DNA of 64,000 nt. It comes from an uncultured Clostridia bacterium. Lineage in GTDB: Bacteria > Bacillota > Clostridia > Oscillospirales > Acutalibacteraceae. The stretch spans positions 1 to 64,000 of the forward strand of contig CALYBL010000020.1 in assembly GCA_944412495.1 (NCBI GenBank), written 5' to 3'. The translations under genes and the position numbers were made by a program. Below are positions 53,633 through 62,943 of this stretch, piece after piece. The notes beneath the pieces are model-generated. The model made no database searches, was not told where the DNA came from, and saw nothing but the letters and a program-made list of their open reading frames with translations. The first letter of the stretch is position 1; every line of letters begins with the position of its first letter.

Positions 53633-55186
53633 ATGACAATCGATATAATTGAAAGCTACGTTGAAAATGTTTACGGATATGCCATCAACCACACATATTC
53701 CCGTGAAGAAGCAGACGAACTGGCACAGGAAATATTATTTACCGCTATTCGTGAACTGCACAGGCTCAGAGATGAAAGCAAATTTGAGCCATGGCTTTGG
53801 GGCATAGCAAGCAATGTGACAAAAAGCTTTCGGCGTAATATCGGAAAGCAGCGTGCTATGTATTCATATGATACACTGCAAAACTTGCCCTATGAGGACG
53901 AGTACTTCGACGGCCAAGAGGAAATATATGAATATCTTCGGGCAAAAATAGCAATGCTCTCGAAAATATACCGTGATATCATCGTTCTTTATTATTACGA
54001 CGGCCTTTCGACCAAAAGCATCTCCGAAAAGCTGAACGTACCGGAAGGCACTGTCAGATGGCGTCTTACCGAAGCCCGGAAAAAACTGAAAAAGGAGTGT
54101 ACCCAAATGAAAGAAACGGCTTTAAAACCTGTAAAAATGGAACTTAACATATATGGCAACGGAAATTATGACGGAAAAACCATTCCCTTCCCCACCGCAT
54201 ATATCGATGATGCTCTATCTCAAAATATATTATACTATTGCTATAAACAGCCCAGCGGCGTTGAAGAATTGGCGGAATCGATCGGCGTTCCATCGTACTA
54301 CATTGAAGACCGTATCGAGAATTTATTGAAGCGAGAAGCGATTATTCAACCATATAAGGGTAAATATCAGACCGATTTTTTGATTTGGTCTGACAAATAT
54401 GCTATTTATTGCGAAGAGAATGCCGAGAAGGCACTTATGCCTATTATGGCAAAGGTTCTGAAAGCGCTCGACGATATTGCCGGAGAAGCGGCCGAGATAA
54501 ATTTCTATAAAGCAAAAAAAAGCGAATCAGACTTGTTTTATCTTTATGGAGTCATGGCATTTTCCTATGCAAGCGAGCATTACTGCAAATTGCCTTATCC
54601 TCGTTTCAAGAAAAAATATGACGGCAATGAGTGGTGTTACCTTGGCAGCATGGAGACCGGTAAGCACCGCAGAATAAGTATCGGCACACAGCATAACGCC
54701 AATTTGGGCAGTCGCGGGAGCTGCAGCCATACCGTATATAATTCTATCAGCGGTATAGCCATGCGACAAATGATGTACGACAATCAAATAAATGTCTGCG
54801 AAGATATTTTACGTGACGGGTCAACAAAGGATATCGTATCCGCAGCAGACGCGATCCAATACGGATATATTGTGAAGAATCCGGATGGCAGCTTTTTTGT
54901 AACGGTCCCTTTCTTTTCTAAGAAGCAAAAGGCAGAATTTAACGCCGTAGCGGACAAATACCTTGGACCTCTTATCCCGGAATATTCTGAAACGGTCAGC
55001 AGGTTCATCTCGGGGTATAAAAAAATGTTTCCTAAGCATTTGAGCGATGATGCTGACCGTATGTGTCAAAATATGTTTACTGGATTTTACTCGGTAATTA
55101 TAGAATACGCGCAAAAAACTGAAGCGATAAAAATGCCATCTCCAAATTGTTATTGTGATGTTTTGATACAATTTAAGGATTATTGA
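53633..55186 (+). CDS. ECF sigma factor with a long C-terminal regulatory region
   Basis: The first ~160 residues of the 517-residue protein are an ECF sigma factor: region 2 ('AINHTYSREEADELAQEILF') and region 4 ('IYRDIIVLYYYDGLSTKSI', 'LNVPEGTVRWRLTEARKKL'). The remaining ~350 residues include a probable winged-helix part ('EELAESIGVPSYYIEDRIEN', about 213-232) and a large unassigned domain with 'CYLGSMETGKHRRISIG'. ECF proteins with such tails are thought to sense a signal themselves, without an anti-sigma factor. ATG 53633 has GGGAGGTG 6-8 nt upstream. Terminator follows. Confidence 0.85.
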   Translation: MTIDIIESYVENVYGYAINHTYSREEADELAQEILFTAIRELHRLRDESKFEPWLWGIASNVTKSFRRNIGKQRAMYSYDTLQNLPYEDEYFDGQEEIYEYLRAKIAMLSKIYRDIIVLYYYDGLSTKSISEKLNVPEGTVRWRLTEARKKLKKECTQMKETALKPVKMELNIYGNGNYDGKTIPFPTAYIDDALSQNILYYCYKQPSGVEELAESIGVPSYYIEDRIENLLKREAIIQPYKGKYQTDFLIWSDKYAIYCEENAEKALMPIMAKVLKALDDIAGEAAEINFYKAKKSESDLFYLYGVMAFSYASEHYCKLPYPRFKKKYDGNEWCYLGSMETGKHRRISIGTQHNANLGSRGSCSHTVYNSISGIAMRQMMYDNQINVCEDILRDGSTKDIVSAADAIQYGYIVKNPDGSFFVTVPFFSKKQKAEFNAVADKYLGPLIPEYSETVSRFISGYKKMFPKHLSDDADRMCQNMFTGFYSVIIEYAQKTEAIKMPSPNCYCDVLIQFKDY

Positions 55187-55188
55187 TC

Positions 55189-55224
55189 AAAAGCGCCGGA
55201 GCTATAGCTCCGGCGCTTTTTGTT
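55189..55224 (+). terminator. Rho-independent terminator
   Basis: AAGCGCCGGAGC (55191-55202) pairs with GCTCCGGCGCTT (55207-55218), followed by TTTGTTTG. Confidence 0.95.
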
Positions 55225-55337
55225 TGCCAAACCCTTAGTTTCTCGGCAATTTCAAACATCTATAGGCGCAGACAAAATTTTTTATGCCGGAATAAGCTGT
55301 GCTGCCCGGCATCCGCCTTTTCCCGCAGCGTAATGCG

Positions 55338-56024
55338 TCACGACAATATGCTCGTTTTTTTGCGAGGCCGGCGCATAAGCTTTGCCAGATAATGCCCGGC
55401 CCAAACAAACAATCCCATGGCAGCCATATAATCCAGGAAAAATAACAGCAGCGGCTCCTCAAAATCAAAAAAGACAAACTGCGTCCGCAAAAACAGATAA
55501 CCGGGTATCCCTCTGCTGATAAAGGCATACACACCGTAACCCGCTATGGCGGCGCCGGCAATCCGCAGTATAATTCTGCGCGGCTGTGAGCTCTTTTTAA
55601 AAAGCCTGCCCGCCATACTCATAATAACATTCCAGTGTATTCCAAGGTGCAGTGACAAAAACACAAAGCCCCAATAGGCCGACAGCATATGCAGTGTCCT
55701 GCCGAAGCTGCGTCCGCCTCCGACATGCAAAAAGGCAAATACATCTCTTGATATCAGCACCGCGCTTATCATTAAGCCAAGCATAGTCACAAGGACTAAA
55801 GCAGCAGAAGCGGTCTGAAGAATGCGGAAGGACGTATATTTTCCTGTAAAAAGCCTTTTGCTCCAGCTTCGGTTTAAAATATGATGGAGTATGAAAAGCA
55901 CAAGCATTCCCGCACCTATCCACTCGTGTGCCGTGCTGCCGATAAGCTCAAATGACATAAGCAGCAAAAGAAGGACGGTCATGGCAATATCCGTTACGAT
56001 TTTTACTATTGCCTTCGGTTTCAT
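55338..56024 (-). CDS. DUF4405-type membrane protein (cytochrome b-like)
   Basis: The 228-residue protein has about six hydrophobic helices and conserved His residues at helix positions ('GSTAHEWIG', 'LFILHHILNRSW', 'LHMLSAYWGFVFLSLHLGIHW'). This matches the DUF4405 family, related to haem b-binding membrane subunits. It could pass electrons to or from the flavodoxin-fold protein encoded upstream (39-bp gap). GGGAGG precedes the ATG. Confidence 0.82.
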   Translation of the reverse strand: MKPKAIVKIVTDIAMTVLLLLLMSFELIGSTAHEWIGAGMLVLFILHHILNRSWSKRLFTGKYTSFRILQTASAALVLVTMLGLMISAVLISRDVFAFLHVGGGRSFGRTLHMLSAYWGFVFLSLHLGIHWNVIMSMAGRLFKKSSQPRRIILRIAGAAIAGYGVYAFISRGIPGYLFLRTQFVFFDFEEPLLLFFLDYMAAMGLFVWAGHYLAKLMRRPRKKTSILS

Positions 56025-56063
56025 GGCGGCAGCCTCCCGTTATTCGTTTAATATCGGAAAATA

Positions 56064-56696
56064 TCATCTGATAAAGTTTGTGAAGGTTGTTGTCTCCTGC
56101 GGCGGCAGCGGTATTCCAAGCTTGCTGCCGACCTCCCTGCATTTAAGAAAATAAGCCATATTATGTCCCAAGATTCTCATCGTCTGCATGCCTTCAAGGT
56201 CCTGCCTGACCTCCTCCGGCGCGGTCCCGTGCACCATGTTCCAATAACGCGAGGTAATTATCGGCATCTGCATAAGCCCGAAATATTTATTCATCTGATC
56301 CCACGCGGCGGTCGTGCCCGCACGCCTGGCGGAGATTACCGCTGCTGCCGGCTTGAGCATAAAGCGATTTCCGCCGCCGTTTAAATCGGCGTAAAAGGCC
56401 CTGTCCAAAAATGAGGTCATGGCACCGGAGGCCCCGCCCCAGTGCACGGGAGTGCCAAACACAAAGCCGTCATAATCTCCGGCAAGCTCCAAAAATTCAT
56501 TGACGGAGTCTTCAAGCACACACCGGTTAAGCTCCCTGCATTTATGGCAGGCTATGCAGCCGGATATGGGCCTGCTTGTGACCCAGAACATGTCTGTGCC
56601 TATTCCGTTAATATTGAGTGCATAAGAAGCCTCACACAGTGCCGTATAGGTACAGCCCTCTTTATGCGGGCTGCCGTTTACCAATAATACCTTCAT
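56064..56696 (-). CDS. NADPH-dependent FMN reductase/flavodoxin-fold protein
   Basis: The 210-residue protein starts with the FMN-binding 'KVLLVNGSPHKEGCTYTAL' loop and has 'GTPVHWGGASGAMTSFLDRA' (FMN isoalloxazine contact). A CxxCxxC-like set 'CIACHKCRELNRC' (about 47-59) is found in the iron-sulfur flavoprotein branch. It moves electrons between NAD(P)H, FMN and an acceptor. AGGGAG precedes the ATG. It lies between the DUF4405 gene and an esterase gene. Confidence 0.88.
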   Translation of the reverse strand: MKVLLVNGSPHKEGCTYTALCEASYALNINGIGTDMFWVTSRPISGCIACHKCRELNRCVLEDSVNEFLELAGDYDGFVFGTPVHWGGASGAMTSFLDRAFYADLNGGGNRFMLKPAAAVISARRAGTTAAWDQMNKYFGLMQMPIITSRYWNMVHGTAPEEVRQDLEGMQTMRILGHNMAYFLKCREVGSKLGIPLPPQETTTFTNFIR

Positions 56697-56710
56697 CGTC
56701 TGTTCTCCCT

Positions 56711-58369
56711 TTATTTGCTGTGAGAAATAATCCAGTTCAAAATTTCTTCATCCTCAAACAGGATATTCCCGCCGCCGTGATAATTGCCCGTTATTCCGCG
56801 CTCGTTGAAATAAGCATCGCCGGGTATTTCCACATGCAGCACTGAATTTATCTGCTCCTCCGTCCAGCCCTCAGCCTCATAGGCCGCATACAGCCCGTTA
56901 TAAGCGTCGACGGCTCTCTGTGAGCCATAATATTCGTCGCTTTGCGCCATAAAAATATAAACCGCCACTCCGTTTTCCGCTATCGGCTCAAAGCTGCCGT
57001 CCCAGCGCGAGGCCCCGTGGAGATAGGCGGTATACAGGTCAGGACGCATGGACACCGCTCGGGACATAGTCTCACCGCCGGCAGAGTAGCCCGCCGCGTA
57101 GACACGGTCGGTATCAACCGAAAAATTATCGATAAAATACTCCGTCAGTTCTATGGCCTGTCGGGCAGAGGTCTCTCCCCAGTCGGTGAGCTGGGCAGAT
57201 ACCACTATCATATCCTCATCGAGCTCTGTCCAGCAGAGAAAGCCGCGCCAATTAAGATTGGAGCCGGAGGAGCCCTCTCCAAACCACATCATGTCATAGC
57301 CGGGCATTGCCATGATTAACGGATATCTGCGTCCGGAGCTGTAGCCTTCCGGAAGATAGTAGCTGTAATGAATCTCGCCAGTATCTCCGTTAAGTATCTG
57401 TTCGGCGACAAGTCCGGTCTGCCGGCCTGCATCCGGTGCTTGAGAAGCACGCAGGTGCTCTGCAAAAAAGCCGCTCAACATCTCTATAACCCGCTGTACC
57501 GCCGCTTGGGAATAAATATGTCCCTCTCCTCTTAGGACCTCAAGCGAGGCGTTAGGCAGCGTATCGGCCGCACGCTCTGAATATGAAATCGGAACAAGCG
57601 TGTCACCGTCTCCGTGAAAGATAAGCACAGGCCCGTCATAGCCCGAGACGGCAGCGTACAGGTCATAATCCATAATACTCGTAAAATAGCCGCGGCCGAC
57701 GGTCATCTGCATATATTCATAGGTTTCGGGAACAGCGTCGGTGCTCTCAAACATCCGCCTTGCATCATCAGACATTGAAAACGCCGGAGAAGACAATACC
57801 ATTCCGGCTATTTCGTCAACGTGCCGGACCGCAGCGAGGGCCGACACCACACCGCCCTGGCTGTTGCCCATGAGAAAGATGTTGCTTTTATCCACATCAT
57901 CCCTCTCATAAAGCGCTGCAAGCACCGTCTCTAAATCATCAAGCTCCGTAAAGACGGTCATATCAAGCGTAGAGCCGTCGCTCCTGCTGTCAGGTCCTCC
58001 GCCGCGAAAGTCGGGACAGCAAACTATGTAGCCCTGACTCGCCAGCGCTTCGGCATAGCTGCCGCCGCTGCGGTGAGTACCGCCGTAGCCGTGAGAAAAT
58101 ATTACCGCCGGACGGGCCGTCTCCTCCGCCGACGGATAATAGAGCACAGCATAGACACGCCCGCCGCTGCTTTCAAAATACATCTCCTCCGTCTGTACCT
58201 CATAGCCGCCGGAACGGTCTATCTGCGGTGCGGCAGCTGCAGCAGAGAGCGGTGCATCCGAATAAAATTCTGCTGCACTGCGGCTGCCCTCCTGAGAGGA
58301 GCACGAGGCAAGAAGCAGCAATGCGGCGCACAGCAGAAAGCAAAGAAAGGCTCCGCTTTTCATCTTCAT
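56711..58369 (-). CDS. Lipoprotein with two alpha/beta-hydrolase domains
   Basis: The 552-residue protein has a lipoprotein signal (LASC at about residue 23). The first alpha/beta-hydrolase domain (about 45-310) has 'VIFSHGYGGTH' and nucleophile GNSQGG. The second (about 325-550) has 'PLIMAMPGYDMMW' and GYSAGG. Both Ser nucleophiles are intact. It probably cleaves esters outside the cell. Two such domains in one polypeptide is unusual. ATG 58369 has AAGAGGTG upstream. It starts just upstream of the flavodoxin-like reductase. Confidence 0.85.
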   Translation of the reverse strand: MKMKSGAFLCFLLCAALLLLASCSSQEGSRSAAEFYSDAPLSAAAAAPQIDRSGGYEVQTEEMYFESSGGRVYAVLYYPSAEETARPAVIFSHGYGGTHRSGGSYAEALASQGYIVCCPDFRGGGPDSRSDGSTLDMTVFTELDDLETVLAALYERDDVDKSNIFLMGNSQGGVVSALAAVRHVDEIAGMVLSSPAFSMSDDARRMFESTDAVPETYEYMQMTVGRGYFTSIMDYDLYAAVSGYDGPVLIFHGDGDTLVPISYSERAADTLPNASLEVLRGEGHIYSQAAVQRVIEMLSGFFAEHLRASQAPDAGRQTGLVAEQILNGDTGEIHYSYYLPEGYSSGRRYPLIMAMPGYDMMWFGEGSSGSNLNWRGFLCWTELDEDMIVVSAQLTDWGETSARQAIELTEYFIDNFSVDTDRVYAAGYSAGGETMSRAVSMRPDLYTAYLHGASRWDGSFEPIAENGVAVYIFMAQSDEYYGSQRAVDAYNGLYAAYEAEGWTEEQINSVLHVEIPGDAYFNERGITGNYHGGGNILFEDEEILNWIISHSK

Positions 58370-58381
58370 AATATACACCTC

Positions 58382-59053
58382 TTAAAAGCCCAGGCCGCCA
58401 AGCCATTCGGCAACATCACCGGCGGCGCCGGCCACGCTCCGCTCGCTTACGGTAAATCCATCTTCTATCACCGTTGCATTTGGCTCTAACTCCTGTATTG
58501 TCTCAATGGTGCGGGAGAAGCGGCTGCCGTTGTGAACATTAAATGGGATTATGGTTTTTGAGGAAAAATCGTATTCGTCAAAGAAGCTGTATACTGCCAT
58601 GGGCAGGTCTGCCCACCAGTTGGGATAGCCTATAAAGATAATGTCATAGCTGTCAGGATTTTCTATATGTGATATAAGCTTTGGGCGTGCATTTTCGTCC
58701 TGCTCTGTTGCAGCGTAGTCAATCAGCTCTCTGCCGTCCGTTGGATAGACAACAGATGTGCGTATGGAAAACAGGTCGCCGCCTACGTTGTCATGTATCA
58801 TGTCCGCAACCGCACGCAGGCGCCCTACCGCCTGGCCTTCAATGGTTGTATAGCTGGCGGAGGCAACAGCATCCACTCCGCTGTTCTCAGCAGCAGTAAA
58901 GTAAGCAATAAGGATGTTTCCGCCGCCGCTCTGAACGGACGCGCCAACATCAGATGCATTAGTCCCGCCGCCCGAATTTTGGCAGGCGGTAAGGCAGTAT
59001 ATCATAAAAGCGGATAATATCACAGCAAAAAGCCTTCTTGAAAAATTAATCAT
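58382..59053 (-). CDS. Flavodoxin-fold lipoprotein
   Basis: The 223-residue protein has a lipobox LTAC (about residue 24) and a flavodoxin domain: FMN phosphate region 'ILIAYFTAAENSG', 'DIIFIGYPNWWADLP' and 'TIIPFNVHNGSRFS'. Surface flavodoxins of this type occur with AKRs and esterases in gut Clostridia. ATG 59053 has AAAGGAG 8 nt upstream; the longer frame to 59104 is not supported. Confidence 0.88.
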   Translation of the reverse strand: MINFSRRLFAVILSAFMIYCLTACQNSGGGTNASDVGASVQSGGGNILIAYFTAAENSGVDAVASASYTTIEGQAVGRLRAVADMIHDNVGGDLFSIRTSVVYPTDGRELIDYAATEQDENARPKLISHIENPDSYDIIFIGYPNWWADLPMAVYSFFDEYDFSSKTIIPFNVHNGSRFSRTIETIQELEPNATVIEDGFTVSERSVAGAAGDVAEWLGGLGF

Positions 59054-59117
59054 GATATTAAACTCCTTTCTGCAAAGTGCAGTGAAAGCCGAAACAAGCG
59101 GCATTTGCCCGCATTAA

Positions 59118-59972
59118 TCAGACCTTCCTTGTCTTGCCCATATTTGTCAGCATTTCGACGGTAGCAGGGTCGTAATGCGAGAAGAACAGGCTCTCATCCT
59201 CGTCAAGGCCGCAAATAGCCTCCATATCCTCATCGCTGAGCTTAAAATCGAACACGTCCATGTTCTGCTCCATGCGCTCCTTGTGAGTAGACTTCGGAAT
59301 TACTACAACACCGCTCTGAAGCAGGAAGCGCAGCGCCGTCTGCGCCGCAGACTTGCCGTATTTATGTCCAATTTCTGTCAGCACGGGGTTTGTGAAGAAA
59401 TCCTTCCGCCCTTCGGCAAACGGGCCCCATGACTCGTGCTGCACACCGTACTTTTTCATATATTCATGGGCGGTTTTCTGCTGCTGGAACACATGTGTCT
59501 CCACCTGATTGACGGCCGGGGTCACCTGAGCAAACTGGCACAGGTCGATAAGACGGTCCGGATAGAAATTGCTGACGCCGATAGCCCTCAGCTTGCCGTC
59601 CTTATACGCCTCCTCCATGGCCCGGTAGGTGCCGTAATAGTCGCCGAACGGCTGATGTATCAGCATGAGGTCGATATAATCACTCTTAAGTCTTTTCAGG
59701 GATTTGTCTATGGACGCTTTGGCCATTTCATAGCCGGCGTTTGATATCCAAACCTTAGTGGTTAAAAACAGCTCGCTTCTCGGCACGCCGCATTTCTGGA
59801 CCGCAGCTCCCACTGCCTCCTCGTTGCCGTATGACTGAGCAGTATCAATCAAGCGGTAGCCGACCGAAACGGCATCCAGTACACAGCGTTCGCACTCCTC
59901 ATTCTTAACCTGATACACGCCGTAGCCCAGCTTAGGCATTTTTACTCCGTTGTTGAGTGTTACATATTCCAT
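59118..59972 (-). CDS. Aldo/keto reductase
   Basis: The 284-residue protein is a (beta/alpha)8 NAD(P)H-dependent reductase. Catalytic Asp in 'LIDTAQSYGNE' (about 43-53), Tyr in the same segment, Lys in 'LTTKVW', His in 'LMLIHQPFGDYY'; cofactor site 'VVIPKSTHKERMEQN'. It reduces aldehydes or ketones to alcohols. GGGAG precedes the ATG. A member of the minus-strand redox cluster. Confidence 0.95.
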   Translation of the reverse strand: MEYVTLNNGVKMPKLGYGVYQVKNEECERCVLDAVSVGYRLIDTAQSYGNEEAVGAAVQKCGVPRSELFLTTKVWISNAGYEMAKASIDKSLKRLKSDYIDLMLIHQPFGDYYGTYRAMEEAYKDGKLRAIGVSNFYPDRLIDLCQFAQVTPAVNQVETHVFQQQKTAHEYMKKYGVQHESWGPFAEGRKDFFTNPVLTEIGHKYGKSAAQTALRFLLQSGVVVIPKSTHKERMEQNMDVFDFKLSDEDMEAICGLDEDESLFFSHYDPATVEMLTNMGKTRKV

Positions 59973-60547
59973 ATTAAGCAGCTCCCTTTCCTTGATTTCT
60001 GTCTCTATTGTACCCTCATGCGCGGCGGCACAGAAGTCTCGATTCGTTATGCAGCTTAAACCAAAGGGTTTATACTTAAATCTTTATGCCTAAATGTCGG
60101 ATGTGCGGCCGCCTGTCCGGCTCGCTGTAGCATACATCTTTTCAAGCCATATGAATTTTGTTATGCCAGCAGGCAGTATATCACATCGTTTTGCACACAG
60201 ATTCGCAGAAACCGAGTTTATGATGCGCCGACCTCCGCGCAGTGAATAGTGCAAAGGTGCATCTGTCAGCGTGTTTGTACGTTTATTATCATATTTCTGC
60301 AGCTCCATATGAATGTCAATAAGAAGCGCTTATGTCCGAAAGCAATATCTTAAAGCTTTTCGTGCCTGTCTCCGAAGCGGCATGACCTTGTACATTCAGA
60401 CCAAGCAAAAGCACAAGCAGCGGAAATACTCCGCTGCTTTCATCTCCTTTATTGCTGCTTGCCGGGCTATCCGTACAACACGGCAGGCTGACGCATTTTT
60501 TCTGCAGGCGACTTGAAAAATCCGGCAAAAAAGCCTGTTCGGCAAGC
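59973..60547. other. 0.57-kb stretch without a gene
   Basis: Separates the AKR/flavodoxin group from the SDR/flavin-reductase group. Contains the terminator hairpin at 60415-60439. No supported gene. Confidence 0.55.
60405..60439 (-). terminator. Terminator downstream of the SDR gene
   Basis: AAGCAGCGGA (60415-60424) pairs with TCCGCTGCTT (60430-60439); on the minus strand GTGCTTTTGCTT follows. The T-run is interrupted. Confidence 0.7.
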
Positions 60548-61285
60548 TCAGCTCTCTTTGCTGGGCCGCACCGTCAAATCAGATACGTCCACATTGTCGG
60601 GCTGTGAAACGGCGTACAGCACCGCGTTTGCAATTATCTCCGGCTCTATCCCGACATTTTTATAAAATTCCTCGACCATCGACTTTGCCTGAGACGGTGC
60701 GACAGTATTTAGCAACTCGGTTTTTACCGCGCCCGGATAAATGGCCGTGGTACGGATGTTAGTGCCCTCCGCGACGGATTCTGCACGGAAAGAATCAAGC
60801 ATGGCCCGGACAAAGTGCTTGGTGCCGGAATAAACCGCGTTGCCCGGAACCGGCCTCGTTCCCGCAACAGAAGATGTAACGATGATATGCCCTCTTTTCT
60901 GCGCGATAAATTCCGGCAGCACGGCTGCCATGGAGTTTAAAACGCCCTTAATATTTATGTCTATCATGCTCATCCAGTCGCTGACCCTCAGCTCGGACAT
61001 ATTGCTGCCCGGCATTATGCCGGCATTGGCAAAAAGAACGTCTATTTTTCCAAACCTGTCTTTTGCCAGCGCAGCCAGAGCCTTCATATCGCCGGCATTT
61101 GACACGTCCGACTTCAGCCAGACGGCGTTTTCTCCTATTTCACCGGCCAGGCTCCTGAGCCTGTCCTCTCTCCTCGCGCTGAGCACGACCTTTGCTCCGT
61201 TCGACGCAAGAAGCCTTGCCGATGCCTCTCCAATGCCGGAGGAAGCGCCGGTAATCAAAATCACCTTGTTTTCAACGCCGTGCAT
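60548..61285 (-). CDS. Short-chain dehydrogenase/reductase
   Basis: The 245-residue protein is a classical SDR: cofactor loop 'LITGASSGIGEAS', NAG 'LFANAGIMPG', catalytic Ser in 'VTSSVAGT', Tyr-x-x-x-Lys in 'YSGTKHFV'. The Arg after the second beta-strand ('SARREDR') favours NADP(H). It oxidises or reduces an alcohol/ketone. ATG 61285 has AAGGAGG 8 nt upstream. Confidence 0.95.
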   Translation of the reverse strand: MHGVENKVILITGASSGIGEASARLLASNGAKVVLSARREDRLRSLAGEIGENAVWLKSDVSNAGDMKALAALAKDRFGKIDVLFANAGIMPGSNMSELRVSDWMSMIDINIKGVLNSMAAVLPEFIAQKRGHIIVTSSVAGTRPVPGNAVYSGTKHFVRAMLDSFRAESVAEGTNIRTTAIYPGAVKTELLNTVAPSQAKSMVEEFYKNVGIEPEIIANAVLYAVSQPDNVDVSDLTVRPSKES

Positions 61286-61402
61286 TTTCAGTTCCTCCTT
61301 CAATCTATGCGCCTGAGCCCGGACCGATGAGCTTAAGCCTTATACTCATACTTCAGGCCCGCTGCCCAAGCAGCTCCTATGAAAAGAGGAAGGCTTTAAT
61401 TT

Positions 61403-61960
61403 CTACTTCAGCAGCCCGCCGTCGCGGAAGGCATTGCCGACCTTCTCGCCTATCACGCGATATGCATTATGCACCGGATCAAAGGAAATGGGACGGAATT
61501 TGTCGAAATTAATGCTTCCGTCCGCACCCAGCACGCTTTCATCTGCGCTGACGTTGACGATTTGGCCAATGATATTGCCGTCCTCGTTCATCTTTATGAG
61601 CCTGCACTCAAGCGCAACCGGCAGCTCGTTGATAAGCGGCGCATTCACAAATTCGCTCTTGGTTATATGGAAGCCGGATTTTTCCAGCTTTTTCGGCTCA
61701 CTGTTTGCAGACACCATTCCCACATAGTCGGCCGGTATCACATTGGCGGCGTCTGCAAAGCTTACGGTGAAGTCGCCTGTTGCCTGTATATTTTTTGTTG
61801 TCCTGTGTCCCGCACTCAGACAAAGCACCACCTTGTCAGCGTCGTACAATCCGCCCCAGGCGGCGTTCATGGCGTCAGCCGTACCGTCTTCATTGTAGGT
61901 GCCTATTATAAGCACCGGCAATGGATAAAACCACGATTTTGCTCCAAAATTTTTCCGCAT
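61403..61960 (-). CDS. Flavin reductase-like protein
   Basis: The 185-residue protein fits the flavin-reductase-like FMN-binding split barrel: 'YPLPVLIIGTYNEDGTADAM', 'LCLSAGHRTTKNIQATGDFTV', 'IPADYVGMVSA'. Such proteins bind FMN and pass electrons from NAD(P)H. AGAGGAG precedes the ATG. It is 17 bp from the upstream AKR, so they share an operon. Confidence 0.9.
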   Translation of the reverse strand: MRKNFGAKSWFYPLPVLIIGTYNEDGTADAMNAAWGGLYDADKVVLCLSAGHRTTKNIQATGDFTVSFADAANVIPADYVGMVSANSEPKKLEKSGFHITKSEFVNAPLINELPVALECRLIKMNEDGNIIGQIVNVSADESVLGADGSINFDKFRPISFDPVHNAYRVIGEKVGNAFRDGGLLK

Positions 61961-61977
61961 CTCAGTATACTCCTCTC

Positions 61978-62823
61978 TTATTTCTGTTCATCTACCGGAG
62001 GTACCATTTCTGCGTATTTCTTGAGCATCTCCGGAGTGCTTGTATAATAGCGTTTCTGCTTATCCATCGCCGCTATTTTCACCATTTCCTCCTCTGTAAG
62101 CGAGAAGTCGAACAGGTCAAAATTATCCTTAATGTGCTCGGGATTTTTCGAGCCCGGTATGACGATGTTCCCGTCCTGAATGTGCCAGCGAAGGATAATC
62201 TGCGCATTGGACTTATTGTATTTTTTCCTCAGCTCAGAAAACAGCGGCTCCTCAATGAGTGATTTGTCGCCGTGGCCCAGCGGGTACCAAGCCTGGATGA
62301 CGATGCCCTCACTGCTCAAAAATTCCTTCAGTTCCTTTTCCTGAGAATAAGGATGAACCTCTGTCTGCAAAACGGACGGCCTTATCTCGCAGACGCTTAA
62401 AATCTCCTTAATCTGCTCTATACTGAAGTTGGACAGCCCAATCGCCTTCACCTTGCCCTCTTTATATGCCTTTTCCATCAGCTTATACCCGGAGATATAA
62501 TTGCCGGCCGGCTGGTGTATCAGGAGCAGGTCGATATAGTCGGTGTCAAGCCGTGCAAGCGTCTTTTCCACCGCGTCGGACTGCTCGTAGAAGCTCGGCC
62601 AGAGCTTGGTCTCAAGAAAAATCTCATTGCGGGGCAGCCCGGACCTTTTCATTGCGCGGCCAACCGCCTTTTCATTGACATAGGCGTTGGCGGTGTCGAT
62701 AAGCCTGTAGCCGCACAAGAGCGCGCTGAGGACTGAAGCCTCGGCCTCGTCCGGCGTCAGCAAAAATGTACCAATACCCGCCATCGGCATCTTTATTCCG
62801 TTGTTTAAGGTTGCAAATTCCAT
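61978..62823 (-). CDS. Aldo/keto reductase
   Basis: The 281-residue protein has the AKR catalytic set: Asp in 'LIDTANAYVNE', Lys in 'LETKLW', His in 'LLLIHQPAGNY', and the cofactor region 'IVIPGSKNPEHIKDN'. The same family as the 59118 gene, but clearly diverged. ATG 62823 has AAAGGAAGAGG upstream; the longer frame to 62841 is not supported. Confidence 0.95.
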   Translation of the reverse strand: MEFATLNNGIKMPMAGIGTFLLTPDEAEASVLSALLCGYRLIDTANAYVNEKAVGRAMKRSGLPRNEIFLETKLWPSFYEQSDAVEKTLARLDTDYIDLLLIHQPAGNYISGYKLMEKAYKEGKVKAIGLSNFSIEQIKEILSVCEIRPSVLQTEVHPYSQEKELKEFLSSEGIVIQAWYPLGHGDKSLIEEPLFSELRKKYNKSNAQIILRWHIQDGNIVIPGSKNPEHIKDNFDLFDFSLTEEEMVKIAAMDKQKRYYTSTPEMLKKYAEMVPPVDEQK

Positions 62824-62943
62824 AAAGCCTCTTCCTTTCAAGTATTTATTTTATTATTCATAACCGGCAGTTTTAGCTCCGGAAATTAATTGTTTACATC
62901 CACTCTCCGCCGAAATATCCCATGACATCGGCGGCATAAGCCT

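Noticed and set aside
53400..53639. 79-residue frame antisense to the promoter and start of the ECF gene
   Set aside because: It overlaps the strong ribosome site and start of the ECF gene on the other strand and has no recognisable family.
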